In this document: one piece after another, positions 1 to 11,421 of the stretch
Numbering within the stretch: the first letter of the stretch is position 1
How the letters are laid out: each line of letters opens with the position of its first letter
From: Hymenolepis diminuta
Lineage: Eukaryota; Platyhelminthes; Cestoda; Cyclophyllidea; Hymenolepididae
Length of the DNA: 64,000 nt
Reading direction: 5' to 3'
Assembly: GCA_900708905.1 (NCBI GenBank)
Contig: CAADRB010000054.1
Span: 654,592 to 718,591, forward strand
Notes under the pieces: generated by a model
Databases searched by the model: none
Told to the model about the DNA's origin: nothing
The model's input: only the letters and a program-made list of their open reading frames with translations
Position numbers and translations under genes: made by a program

Positions 1-3000
1 GTGCACCGACGGTGCAGGTTTGCTCATTCTGATAATTTATTATCACGGCTTCTTGTAATTACTCAGATTACCAAATCCCTTCTTACCATTTCTAGGCCTG
101 GGCTTTGAACGCATTGGCTTTAACTGCAGAATCCGGTGGGCCGATGTTCAGAGAATTTGTTCAACCCAGTCTCAATCTTGTTCTTCGTCTACTTCTTAAA
201 ACACCTTTCACTGTGATTGATATTCATCGCAGCCTGGCCAATCTTCTTGGTGCTCTGATAACTACTCTGGGACCTGAATTACAATGTTAGAAATATTATT
301 TTTGTTGATCTTTCATTTTATTTGTTTATTTTGATATGTGTGTTTGAGTTATGCCTTGTCTTGTTAGTGGAGGTGCTCAATAGTTGTTTTCGGGGAAGTG
401 TACTTCGAAGAATAAGGTTTAGGCCACATAAATGGTTTTAATATGAGGTCAGTGACCTTGATAGCCAATCGTACCGGTTAATTCTGAATGTTAAAGGATG
501 CTAGAATGGGAGTTTCTCCTAAAAGTGGCTCCGGAATATCCTCCCTTTACTCACGTCAAGTGTTGTGAAAACTTTCCATGATGAGATTAGCATGTAGCTT
601 TGTCTATGCATAACTTATCAAGTTAATTATCACGATCTGTTAATGCTCTCCAGCTGACATATATTATGAAGAATCAATTTTTTTCATCTTTCAGCTTCAA
701 GTGGAGGAGGCAAATCAAATACGGGTATCTCTTGTCTTCTTTGCTGTTCTATTCTGCTGGAACATCCAGATCCCCATCTTCAAGCAGAAGGTATCGCCAA
801 CTTTCAAAGAATTCATGTCTTCGCCCCACATCTCATCAACTTGGCTCTCTTTGCACCCATTCTCTCAGTTAGTTGATAACTTTTAGAACTTTTCTTATTG
901 ACATTATTACTTTTTTGCTTATCATCTAGTCTAGATTAACTCACTAACTCTGAAACAGTGATCAGGAACCGAATTTATTGTTACCCTATTTTCGCAATGA
1001 TATTTTTTATTATAGACTTCAATGACGAGCAGCTGTTTTATACTTCGTCGAGCATCGATAGCTTGTATTCGCCAGATCAGTCAGAAGGATGCTGACAATC
1101 TCTGTGATGTAATGGCAGCTGTCGCTATAGCAACAGAGGCAGCAAAATCAGCATCTCCAACAAATACTTCCACATCCGGTTTTATCGGTTCCTTACCTGG
1201 GGAAGCACCAGGTGGTTCACTTCAGACGGTTGGTGTGTCTGGTTACGTCAATTCCGAGTCAGTTCCATCTCTTGAAATTGTTCTTTTCAGTCTACTTGAT
1301 GTGGAAATAGATTGGAAGTTACGACGCCATTTGGAAGAGGCTATCTCAAGTCTACTCCAAGCCAGAGGACTTAGTCATTTCCAACAGTGGATGAGAAGCT
1401 TGAAACAACTTCTTCATGTATGTTTGTGCTTTACTGCCAAGATATCTTTTAATCAGTCGAATACATAATTTGAACTTTGTTAAAAAGATCCTGCTTCTCG
1501 AAATGTGAACGATTTCTTTGTGGTTGAATGTTTAAAGAAGAGGGAATTATCGGAAAAATGAAAAGATATAATGAATTTAATGGATCTTCTTTATGTTATT
1601 CAATCATTGTATATTTCACTCATCCTTCTCAGAAACCATATAAATTATCCATATAGATGCGAGGCCGTTTAGCATACAGCGTCGCTGCACTCGAGTAGAG
1701 TTTCCTATGACTAACGGAGATATTCTAAGTATTAACTTATCTGCCCTAAGATGGAGTGGATAGAGACGCAACCTAGAGTCAGTTTACTGTTAGCCCCAAT
1801 ATTCCTGACGTCAGAAATCAGTAAAGTAATTGAACGCGTCAGATTGTGTTTTCGGAGTTTGTTTACCACAAACAGAAGGTCAGGATTACGATCAGTGAAT
1901 GGGTTCAGTATAATGAACGGAGTTAAATATAAAAAATTAATAATAAATACCTCTTTGCTCTCCATTTTATCATTTGTTCTCTTTTATTCCTTAGCTAACA
2001 ACAGCCACCAGTGGGACTCTCGGTTCAGTTGATGAATCGCATTCCTCGATATCTTCCAGGGGTTCAGCGGAGCACTCCAAGACAGATAGACGCAAAGATG
2101 AAGACGGTGATGAAGACGACGACGAACAGACATTCGGAGGAGCTTTTGAATCGCAAGGAGACGCTGGGCGTTCAGGTGCTTCGTTGACCGTTTTCAACTT
2201 TCCTCCAAGGTAAAGAAATACTTCACTTTTTGTCTTGGAGTTCTCAAAATGTTCATGATTGGTGTGATTTTCTATTGATTGTACGAATATAAAGTTATTG
2301 AGGAAAGATCATGATTGGGAATTGAACTTAGCAGTAACTCTTTCGGGCTAGCTAGTCACTAGATATTCTCCGAAGTGGATTAGGTTCTCATCGCACTTTA
2401 TTTTTTCAGATGGCCAACTCGTATTCTTGCAATCGCCTGTCTACGACGACTCATGAACCTTTGTCAACAAGCTGCTGACTGCGCTGATTCTGGAAATGCA
2501 AACACCACGCCCGAAATCGGCCTTCGAAGTCCTCAAATCACCCGAAGCGATCTACCTCTCCTCCTTCCAAATCAAATGAATCAACAACGGGTGCACTTTG
2601 ATCTCGCACTGGCTCGCAAATTGCGTCAGGGTCTCACTGATGTACCTTGGCTTGTTCTCCATCTTGGTGACCTTGTTCGAGCGATTTTTATTGCTGCCAC
2701 TTCTAACTCTGATCACCTCCGTAGATTCGGTCTCTTTGCACTCAAGCAGGTCATTCAGCTGTTCGCAACTGTGAGCGACCCTGACTCTGCTGGCAATTAT
2801 ATTCTGGAACAATTTCAGGCTCAGATCTCTGCTGCACTCCGTCCTGCATTTAATACCACTTCTACTTTGACTACTGCTGCACCTCTCCCTGATATCACAG
2901 CTGTAGCTTGTGAAGTCTGTGCTTGTTGGTTGACCTCTGGAGTGACTCAAGATGCTGCTGATCTAAGAAGGGTTCATGACCTTCTAACTGCTTCCCTCGA

Positions 3001-6000
3001 CATTCTTCGTGACGCTTCTATAGCCACAACCTCTACTTCCACTAATCTCTTCTCTGAGGCTTGTGTTACTCGGCTCAAATTGGCTGTTCTCACCGCATGG
3101 GCAGAGGTCTTTATTGCAGCTTCTAGATATAGAGAAACTGCTTTGCAAAGTCTTCAGCTTCTATCAATGCTCGAAAGTCATGGAAGGGAGTGCACTTCAA
3201 GTAATCCTGATGGGTTAGGTGATGTAGTTCAACGCCAACTTCTCCTGATGCTCACTGGTATCAATAGTGGAAGTTGGGGTCAACCTTCTGTCAAGGATTC
3301 TTCGAAACTTCTGGAATCTCTGGAACAGGAATTTAATGTAGAAGATGATTCTGCAGAAGATAACAATCAGGATGAGTTATTTGATGACGATGTATCAGGA
3401 GAATTCAGTGTTGGTGGAGATGGTAAGTATCCATGTGCTTTGAATGTACGTTCATTATCCTCCATTTCATTAACTAATTTTTTGTTCTTGTTCTAGAGAA
3501 GCGGAAAATTTTCATTAGAAAGACACGACGTGCTGTAAAGGAAGCTCGGCACTCTTACCAATTTCTTTCACGCCTCATTGGTCCAGATCTTCCTGAATTA
3601 GCTTCTGATTGGTTGGCGGCATTGAGGGATTATGCCCTAATTAATCTGCCTGATGAATTGGCATTCCAGCGTCCGACTACAGCTGGTGCTTTCTATGACA
3701 CTCAGACCGGAATTGAAGCAGTGAGACCATTCTACGCTAGATCTTGGCTCTCTCTTTTGGAAGCTGCTGCACTCTGCCTGAATACTGAAGCCAAGGATTC
3801 AACTGATTCGACTAGCTACTCTTCTCGTGAAGCAACAGAGAAGCATATGGTCATCCCGATGACTAGGGATTCCTTCTTCTTAATCTTCGGTAAGCGATGA
3901 TATTATTGAAGCTGCAATCAAATTATACTAATTTCCACAGTTACTTATCTACTTGTATAGGATCAATTGATTCCAGTATATCCGTAATTGGCTCTGCTAT
4001 TCTCTTTCTAGAATTTACCTGAATAGAAACGTTAGAAATAAAATAATTATTCTTTTCACTTTAGGTATCGCTTTGGAGGTCATATCAGATGTTGTTTCAA
4101 AGCCACCGTCTTCTGTGGTCGCCAAATGTTTGCGAATAATTGAATTGCTTCTCATGAATCATGCTTCGAGAACGCATATATTCTCGTCTACTCCACGTCT
4201 TCCTGTGGAACTTCTTTCTGTGTTACATCGAATAATCCTCACACGAGATTCGGTATCTCTTCACCTTGCTTGTCTTCGAGTTTTGCATCTTCTCTTAGCA
4301 GCTGCCAATGATAGATTGAGAACCGCTCTTACTTGTATGTTTAGGTCTAATCGTTTTGTAGTTTTACTTCACTGTTTACATTAGTTTATTAATAAATATA
4401 GTGTGCATTGTAGTATTTAGACAAGCAGATACACAGCTATAACGGAGAGGAGGTTGTTTGGGAAAGGATAGGGGAGAGTGAGATTCAGGATAATTACTTC
4501 TTCGCTCCTCAGGTCCCGTTTTTTCGAAGGTTCTTTTAAAGAGGCTCATATTGAACCTGATGTCAGTGTTGAGATTGACATTCCGATAAGTGGCATTTTA
4601 ATCAACCAAAAATTGGGCAAAGAAAATTCTTATTTAATCGTGGTGACTGAGAGACAGAGAGAATTTCCGTCTTCTTTTCCGCTAATAGTTGGCGGCCTCA
4701 TACTTCACCGTTATCTCTCAAATTCTCTTGTGATGGCATTTATAATTTTAGAGGCAGGAGTTGACGTTTTTATCTATTTTAGCTATGATAGTCTGGTCAA
4801 GTCATAGACTTCCTTTTCCCTTATTCTTGACTTTGCGTAATCTTTCTTTTTAATTTTCGTTGTTGTCTAATGAGTCAAGGTAAGTTTTAGGGTAGGATAA
4901 CCGGGAATTTCGGCTGTGAAACTTAAAGCGTAATCCTAAGATCAGCTTTCTCACTGCATTAAGGAAAGCCTTAAGTCTGTTGTCATCAGATACCTTTAGT
5001 ATTATTGTGGAAGGTCGTAATAGAGGATCCTCTCTACGAAGATCTTGATAAGCCTTTTTTTAGACTGGTCATCTTGGAAATTTTAAAATGGGTTGGGGCC
5101 TCGCGAATTGCTGCTTGATTTTACGGATGTTGAGGATTACAGATATAATTACAACTTTTTCCTTTAGCTGATCTGAATCCCTCTGGAAATGAGGCTAATG
5201 CCGCTGAAACAGAAGTCGCTGCCGTATGGCTTGAAACCGGCCAAAGTTTGGAGGAGCTTCTCTCAATTCTTATTTGCCCCTCGGCAACGGATATGGAAGC
5301 TGTCCTGCGAGCACTCGAACTTGCTGACGGTGGATCCAGGTCCTGTTTCAACGAGACTCCTGAAACAGCCTGTCAGTTCACTCTCACAACCCTTCAAGTT
5401 ATCGTATGTCTTCTAGCACGTTATCATCCCTCTGTCCTCCAGTTGCCTATAACCCAGCCAGCTCATACTCAAAAGGGTTTGTTTATTTCATTAAAAAAAT
5501 TGAAAAATGCACTCTAATTGTGAATTGGCAGTGATATGAGTGTTCTACTTCTTTCAGCTCTGCCTTCTTTCCCTAAGTCTGTGGCCGCCCGGCATAGAAA
5601 GGCACCAGTTATTTTGGCCAGTGCAATTCATGCACTCACTGCTTTGCTGAAAATCGCTTCCCCTGAAATCCTCTCCACGAATCCGGAAAGACAGCTCTCT
5701 GGAGTTTTGCCTGTGATGTGTCGACTTGTCTCGCGGACAGCTCAGGTTAGTTCAGTTTTGGATTAGATTGCAATTGGGCTCTGTTGTTATTAGATTTAGA
5801 TATTACTTTAAGATATGCATATTGAGGACATTTACAACGCTAAAGCGAAGATTAAATTATCACTATTTGTGCTTATCATTATTTTCCAGCTGGAACTTCT
5901 ACAGTCATCTCAGATTCCTGCATCAAAGTGCAAAGTAGCTTTTTCGGAAGAGAATTCTAAGGCACCGGACACTGCAAGTCTTGGATCCGCTTCAACAACT

Positions 6001-8134
6001 TCGACGATCGCAGCGAAATCAGCTTTAGGGCCTCCGGATCTTGGTAATATCTCACCAAGCGCTTTCAAAACTTCTACCACAGCGGAAACAGACATTACCT
6101 CTACTAGTTCCGGTAAGTTTGGAAGGAAATTTTCTGGATTTTGATGAGAAATGCAGGCTCTTCCTTAAATATGACTAGGTTCTCGTCTACTTAACAAATA
6201 TGTGTCATACATTCACTAGTTTCTTAGTCTTGAACAGTAATCTGTCCCCTTGTCTTTTCACTCCTTGACAACACTTTCCCGAAGAAGCATTATTATATTT
6301 AAATTTTTCATTTGTATATATTTGATAATATTTTATGGTAGACTAGTAAGAAAGAAATCGCAAAGGTATGTCTTCATAATAAGGATTTATATCTATGTAC
6401 GCAGAACATGTGGGAGAGGTTGTGCGATGAAGAGGTATCGGTGGAATTTGTGTAAGAGCTTGCGTTCAATTACATAACTTAAGTAAAACACAGCAGTACA
6501 AAATTAAGAGTATAATACAATTAGGAATAATGCAGTGGAGTTGGTGCACTGGTTAATGTGTTCGTCTGAATAATCTGGGGTCACGGATTCGATCCTTACC
6601 GGTGCACTCCCAGTGAACCGAATGGCCAGCTGCACTGGTTAGATCTGGCTAGTGAAAAAGGTGGCGGAATTTGAATTTCTCAACAGCGAGGCTTCATGAT
6701 ACTATTCCTCTACCCAAAATGGAAATCGGCTAATGGGGTTGCGCATTTTTGGACATCGTGTAACTACACGTCCTCTTTTTGTTTTAGGTACCAATGACAC
6801 AGTTTACAATGTAACCGCTACTGTAGCCGAAGCAGCATCAATCGGATATGCCAGTCTTAACTCTAAACTTGGCTGGAGTCATGAACAGGCTTGTCTCGCC
6901 GATGCTTTAGTCTCTTTTCTCGCCACAGTCGCCCAGCATCACTGCCGTCGTACTCATTTGGTGTCTGCTGTCACTGCTATAAATCCAAATGACGATGGTT
7001 CAGAGAGTAATGAGACAACTGAAAATGAAGATAGTGCCGTGTCGAGTAGCAGTAATTTCACCTCAACTTGCAACTCAGGTTCGAGTAGTGTCTCTAACAT
7101 ATTACCGGGTGATACACCACCTTGTGAATGGCACCAACTCGTAATTGCTTGTATTCTCACCTTCATCCAACACGAACATACCAATGAAGAACAGCCATCT
7201 GATTCTCTAGAGGTATGGGGGATTTTGTTTAATACTCTCCTATGGGGATTGATCCAACTAATTTCTCTTCCTTTTTCTTTAGCGCACATCAAGACATTGT
7301 CTTGCAGCCTCATGCCTCTCAGCCCGAATTGTAGCAGCGTCTCCACTTGCTGTGTTTCGATGTCGTGCTGTAGAGTTTGGTGTATTTGAAGCCCTTACAA
7401 GAGCTTGGGCAGATGCGTCAAATACAGGTGGATCTCCGCTTTCTACAGCTCCTCTTTGTAGAGCTATAACTCGATCTATCTGTCTGTCCGCCATTGAAAT
7501 GCTTGTCAATCACTCTGATGCTGATGTCAGTTCGTGTTGTGTGAAAACTCTAATGCCCCAAGTATTTCACTGGTTGTATGAACTCTCTGTAGCTACCGCA
7601 CCAACATCAGGAGTTCTATTCCCAACTTCTTCAGCAATTGATGCATTTGGAGAAACATCGTCAGCACTGTCTCGTCAGCAATACCAGCATTTCTTCATTG
7701 TCCGATTGGAAGAAGCTGTTGCTGCCGCGATAGCACTTTCATTGAATGTAGTAGACATTGCAGAGGCCTCCGGTCGTCAGAACCTCCTTGTCATTCTTCT
7801 ACCTCTCTTCTGTGACCTCCTTAATGACACCTCGACAGAGACATCGTCAAATCAAGCAGGAGGTGAAGATGGAATGATTGCTGTTCGTCAAATGTTGCAT
7901 CGTCTGGCGCTGAAGAATCTCCTTGCTCTGGGATCCCGCTATCCCGCAGAGTTCAGACATGTTGTTGCCAAAGTCAGCAGTCTGAAACCGAGGATTGAGG
8001 CTGCTGTGAAGGCTGCAGGATCTACGAAGAATCCATCAGTTGCTTCCTCTTCCCAAAATCAACAAAGCCAACAGCAGAGACAACCGAGAGCACCCATAAA
8101 ACTAAAGATGGAATTCTCGAACTTTACTTCTTAA
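1..8134 (+). CDS. HEATR5: HEAT repeat-containing protein 5 (HEATR5A/B-like), C-terminal part, 5' truncated
   Basis: HEATR5 proteins (p200; yeast Laa1) are long alpha-solenoids that help the AP-1/clathrin adaptor in trans-Golgi and endosome traffic. That role is family knowledge. Coding segments read here: 1-17, 96-285, 695-867, 1016-1417, 1995-2209, 2410-3422, 3497-3889, 4065-4334, 5168-5476, 5558-5745, 5890-6112, 6788-7212 and 7283-8134. All have GT-AG borders and matching phases, giving about 1,555 residues. Family landmarks, in order, are AWALNALALTAESGGPMF, TTLGPELQ, VFAPHLINLA, WPTRILAIACLRRL, VLHLGDLVRAIFIAAT, ILEQFQAQISAALRPAF, DLRRVHDLL, LPDELA, VELLSVLHRIILTRDS and, near the end, SLKPRIEAAVKAA. 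The protein starts upstream of the window. Compared with my recollection of the human proteins it carries extra Ser/Thr- and acidic-rich inserts (exons 1995-2209 and 5890-6112) and a Gln-rich tail. The closest alternative is simply which of HEATR5A or HEATR5B it matches; flatworms may have one copy. Confidence 0.93.
440..565 (+). mobile_element. 3' half of a tRNA-derived SINE, in a HEATR5 intron
   Basis: The body of this intron matches the 3' half of the SINE family seen elsewhere in the window. It shows a CCAAT...GGTTAATTCTG stretch, then GGGAGTTTCTC, then GTGGCTCC followed by a pyrimidine-rich tail. No A or B box is present, so this is a truncated copy. Confidence 0.45.
6535..6722 (+). mobile_element. 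tRNA-derived SINE, near full length, in a HEATR5 intron
   Basis: The 5' part is tRNA-like. An A-box-like segment (TTGGTGCACTGGTTAATG, 6541-6558) is followed by a B-box-like GGATTCGATCC at 6585-6595 with tRNA spacing. A tRNA-unrelated body follows, containing GGCCAGCTGCACTGG, GGTGGCGGAATTTGAATT and GAGGCTTCATGA. The same body recurs at six or seven other places in the window on both strands. The copy sits in the intron between the exons ending at 6112 and starting at 6788. Confidence 0.75.
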
Positions 8135-8380
8135 TTCATCGATGTCTTAGAGCACAGCTACTCCAGTCATTGGTGTTGTTATTCTTTTTAGTTCTCTTTC
8201 TCTCTTTATTTCTTTTTACCATAGAAGTAAATTAATTGCTTGTGTCTTTTTTTCTTTGCGTGCGCCTCCTCCTAAATCCAAATCAAATTCTCCCCCTCTC
8301 CCTCCTCCGCCTCCTTTATCTCTCTTTTTTTTCACTTGCACAAACGGACTACCAGAAATGACATGACTTAAATCATTATG

Positions 8381-8386
8381 AATAAA
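8381..8386 (+). terminator. Candidate poly(A) signal of the HEATR5 gene
   Basis: An AATAAA hexamer lies about 245 bases after the HEATR5 stop codon, beyond a very pyrimidine-rich 3' UTR (about 8165-8335). It is the first canonical hexamer after the stop. Use of this signal is inferred. Confidence 0.45.
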
Positions 8387-8389
8387 TTT

Positions 8390-10228
8390 GCGTTGATATT
8401 CCGACTCTTGTTTGCTCAAAGACATTTAGATGATAGTTAAATCTTCCAATTTTAAGAACCTTAACTACACCCGAAATGTGCAAAAAGGCCTACGCAGATG
8501 CCAATGGCCACGAATTAATTCATCCATCTTGGATTAAGCCACTCCGGATAATAACATTCAGTTGGGTAGAATTTTTTGAGAGAGGTAAGTGGTAATAACA
8601 TCTATCCTTAACTTCTCAATGCCGAGAGTCGGCGTGCAACTCTCTACATATTAGGAAATTGTTTCCGTGGAGGAGTTAGTAAATATCCGGTTTCTTGGAG
8701 TTGGTTTACTACCATGTTAATATTTTACATGGCTTTAGGGTTGTTGAAGTATGTTGGCCTTCGAGTCAATTAGCTATTCCGTTACACAAGTCTAGTCTTG
8801 AAGTGATACGCTTCATGACAAAATTACACCGTGGAAATAGGCAAAACTTGTGGTATCTTTAAGTATTACCGTTCCTCAATCTTTCATATCTTAATTGAGC
8901 ACTTTCACTGTCGTGTTTTTTTACGATAATAGTGTCGTTGCAATAACTCACACTAGGACATATGATACCGCTCGCTCTGGCTAGAGTTTGTACGTGCGTC
9001 TGGATGCATATTTGGTCTCTGAGTATCAGGATCATTAACTCCCTTCTTGTGGACCCCCTCGTTTCCTTTGTTCTAAGTGGCTCTCGCTACTCAAGAAGCG
9101 TTCGCATCACTATTTGAGTGGTAGTAATTTTGCATGGTTAAGAGAAGGGTGGGGGATTAGTTCGAAATCTTCTATACTTTCATATATTGCCTTAATTCCT
9201 CATTGTATCCTCATTTTTGGAGTCAGTGGTGTCTCAAAGAGGGTCTTACATACGTCAAATCAAGGCATAAAGCTTATGTCCTTTTGACTAATTCCTCCCC
9301 TTCCTGATCTGTTTATCTATTTTACCGAAAATAATGACTGAATATTATACGAAAATACATTTATATTGCCTAAAGTCCTCATCCCGACAACGCACTTACA
9401 TGAGAAAATACATTTTGAGAGCTGAAAGACGAGTGTGCTCTGGTCTGTTATCTCACTAGCAAGTACCAACTAACGACTCTCTTTATAACTTATTGAAATC
9501 GAAGGTAGGCTTTGCTCGGCAATCAGTTGAAAGTGAAGTAGATATTGAGAGCAAGACTGAGAAAATTCGAATAAGTGCTAACCATCGTAATTGAAAACCA
9601 TTGCCTGCTACAATTTTCACTCACCTACCTCGAAGGCCAAACGTCAATTATAGTTCTTAGGGGGTTTTTAAGGACATGGAAGCTCTTACCGTAACCGCAA
9701 ATAGGTAAAAATTATGGTATCTTTACTGAAATCCCTCTATTTACTTATCTCCTCTCCTCAGTGAATATTAAATTGAACGCGATGTACCTTCCGTCCAAAT
9801 CGTATCTTTGACGTATCCTTTGAATTCAAATCGGTAAAATAAAAAATACCATTGCATTGGTTAGTTAGTAAATAGTGCATTCTACTTAGGTATAATGAAG
9901 CCACCCATCCCATCTATAAATGAGGTATTTAGCTAACTGCCAAACTCTAAGAGCACTATTGCTCTTCAGTTGATATATTCCGACTAATCGAAATCATATT
10001 GACAATAACACTGGTAAATCCTCGTAGAAATTGAAAATATGGGTTTTTAAATCATTTAAATTTAGGCTAGTTTGATTGTAAAAATAACGCAATTGGACGT
10101 TTCTGGAGTAATAATCACATCCACCCGAGGTTATGTGAATACTTTTCTTCGCATTTTAAATACTTTTTTTGAATTTTCCTTCTCAGCTGAGCCTTCACGT
10201 GTCCGTTGCAGTAGAATTTGAATATAAC
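8390..10228. other. Intergenic, no gene seen
   Basis: AT-rich sequence between the HEATR5 3' end and the homeobox gene. I see no open frame of useful length, no RNA gene and no repeat shared with the rest of the window. Confidence 0.5.
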
Positions 10229-11392
10229 ATGAGGTAATCGATTATTCATATTTTGGGCTCTCTTTCTGCACGAAAGTTAGTGTTTCTTTATTGACGATTT
10301 TAGTACTGCTGAAACGGAATATAAGATTGATCCTACTGAGAAAAATTTTCTAAATTATGATTATCAGTGTTCTCAAGATGGCTACGGGTCTGGAACTGGA
10401 CCTTTGAATCTTCAGAATCCACAACTTTCTGAATCTATTCAATCTCATCCTCCTATCACTGAAATTTTATCCGCTAATCTTACAGTGCCGGAAGTCGCTG
10501 CTTATCAACAAGTTCGTACTGAAAACTCGTTCAACGCTGATAAGTATTCGACCAGTGAGTGTTTTAATATTCTTGGAGATAGTGGATACGATGATCAAAT
10601 GATGTCTTCATATAGCGAACAATGCTATGATTATAGTCTTCAGTCTAACTCTGGATGTCAAAGTCTCAATACATCTACCTATCAAGTAGAACAGTCCGAA
10701 GATGAATTTCGTCCATTTGTTCAAGATACAAGAAATGATGCGTATAATTATGCTACAGTCATGCAAAATACCAGTGATTACAGTGATTTCTACGGAAATC
10801 CTGACAATCAGGAATTTGCGAATCAAGACTTTTCTAGCTACGCTGGACATGAACCAAGAAAAAGAAGGGCATATGAAAATGACCAAGCTAGAATGCGATC
10901 TTCTTCAAACTGTCAGTTGAATCCAACTGCTGTCGCTATCATGGATGCCTGGTACAGAAAACACTTAGATCGACCGTATCCAAATAAAGAGGAGAAGCTG
11001 AATATGGCTATTGCTGGATCCATTACTGAAACACAGGTATTTACTACCAATAAATGTATGTTTGTTAACTAGTTTGACTGAAATATCGATTATTTATCAT
11101 CTACTGACTCAAGTTAAAGTAAATCCATTTCCTGGTGCAGGACAGGAAAGATTTCTTTCTATTACAAATGTGAATATACTATTCCTATTTATTTTTCTTC
11201 CAGGTTGGTTCTTGGTTCGCCAATCGGCGCAATCGAAGTAATAATACACGACCGAAGCAAAATATGAAGCGTTTAAAATCAGCTATTTCTTCACTCTGTA
11301 TGGAATATCAGGCTAGATGCAATGGACTTATTAACGGATCGGAATTACAGGCTAGAATACTTGCATTGATTGAACAACATATGAAAGTATGA
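10229..11392 (+). CDS. Divergent TALE-class homeodomain transcription factor (Iroquois/Mohawk-like helix 3)
   Basis: Homeodomain proteins bind DNA in the nucleus. The model has three exons: 10229-10233 (ATG AG), 10304-11036 and 11204-11392, giving 308 residues. The junctions are in phase: AG|T makes Ser, and the homeodomain is split after ITETQ. The first two thirds are Ser/Asn/Tyr/Asp-rich and look disordered. The homeodomain starts near residue 200. It has the three-residue TALE loop (RPYP around residues 225-228) and helix 3 as VGSWFANRRNR at 247-257, with W48, F49, N51 and R53 kept. Ala at position 50 matches Iroquois and Mohawk proteins rather than PBX or MEIS. No Iro box, MEIS or PBC domain is visible, so I give no gene name. 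The protein ends about 50 residues after helix 3. The next gene converges on it, with only 29 bp between the stop codons. Confidence 0.85.
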
Positions 11393-11421
11393 CCACTTCG
11401 AGATACCATGTATATTTTTTG

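Noticed and set aside
4478..4807. 109-codon frame in a HEATR5 intron
   Set aside because: No recognisable protein, no start or splice support, and the flanking HEATR5 exons join in phase across it.
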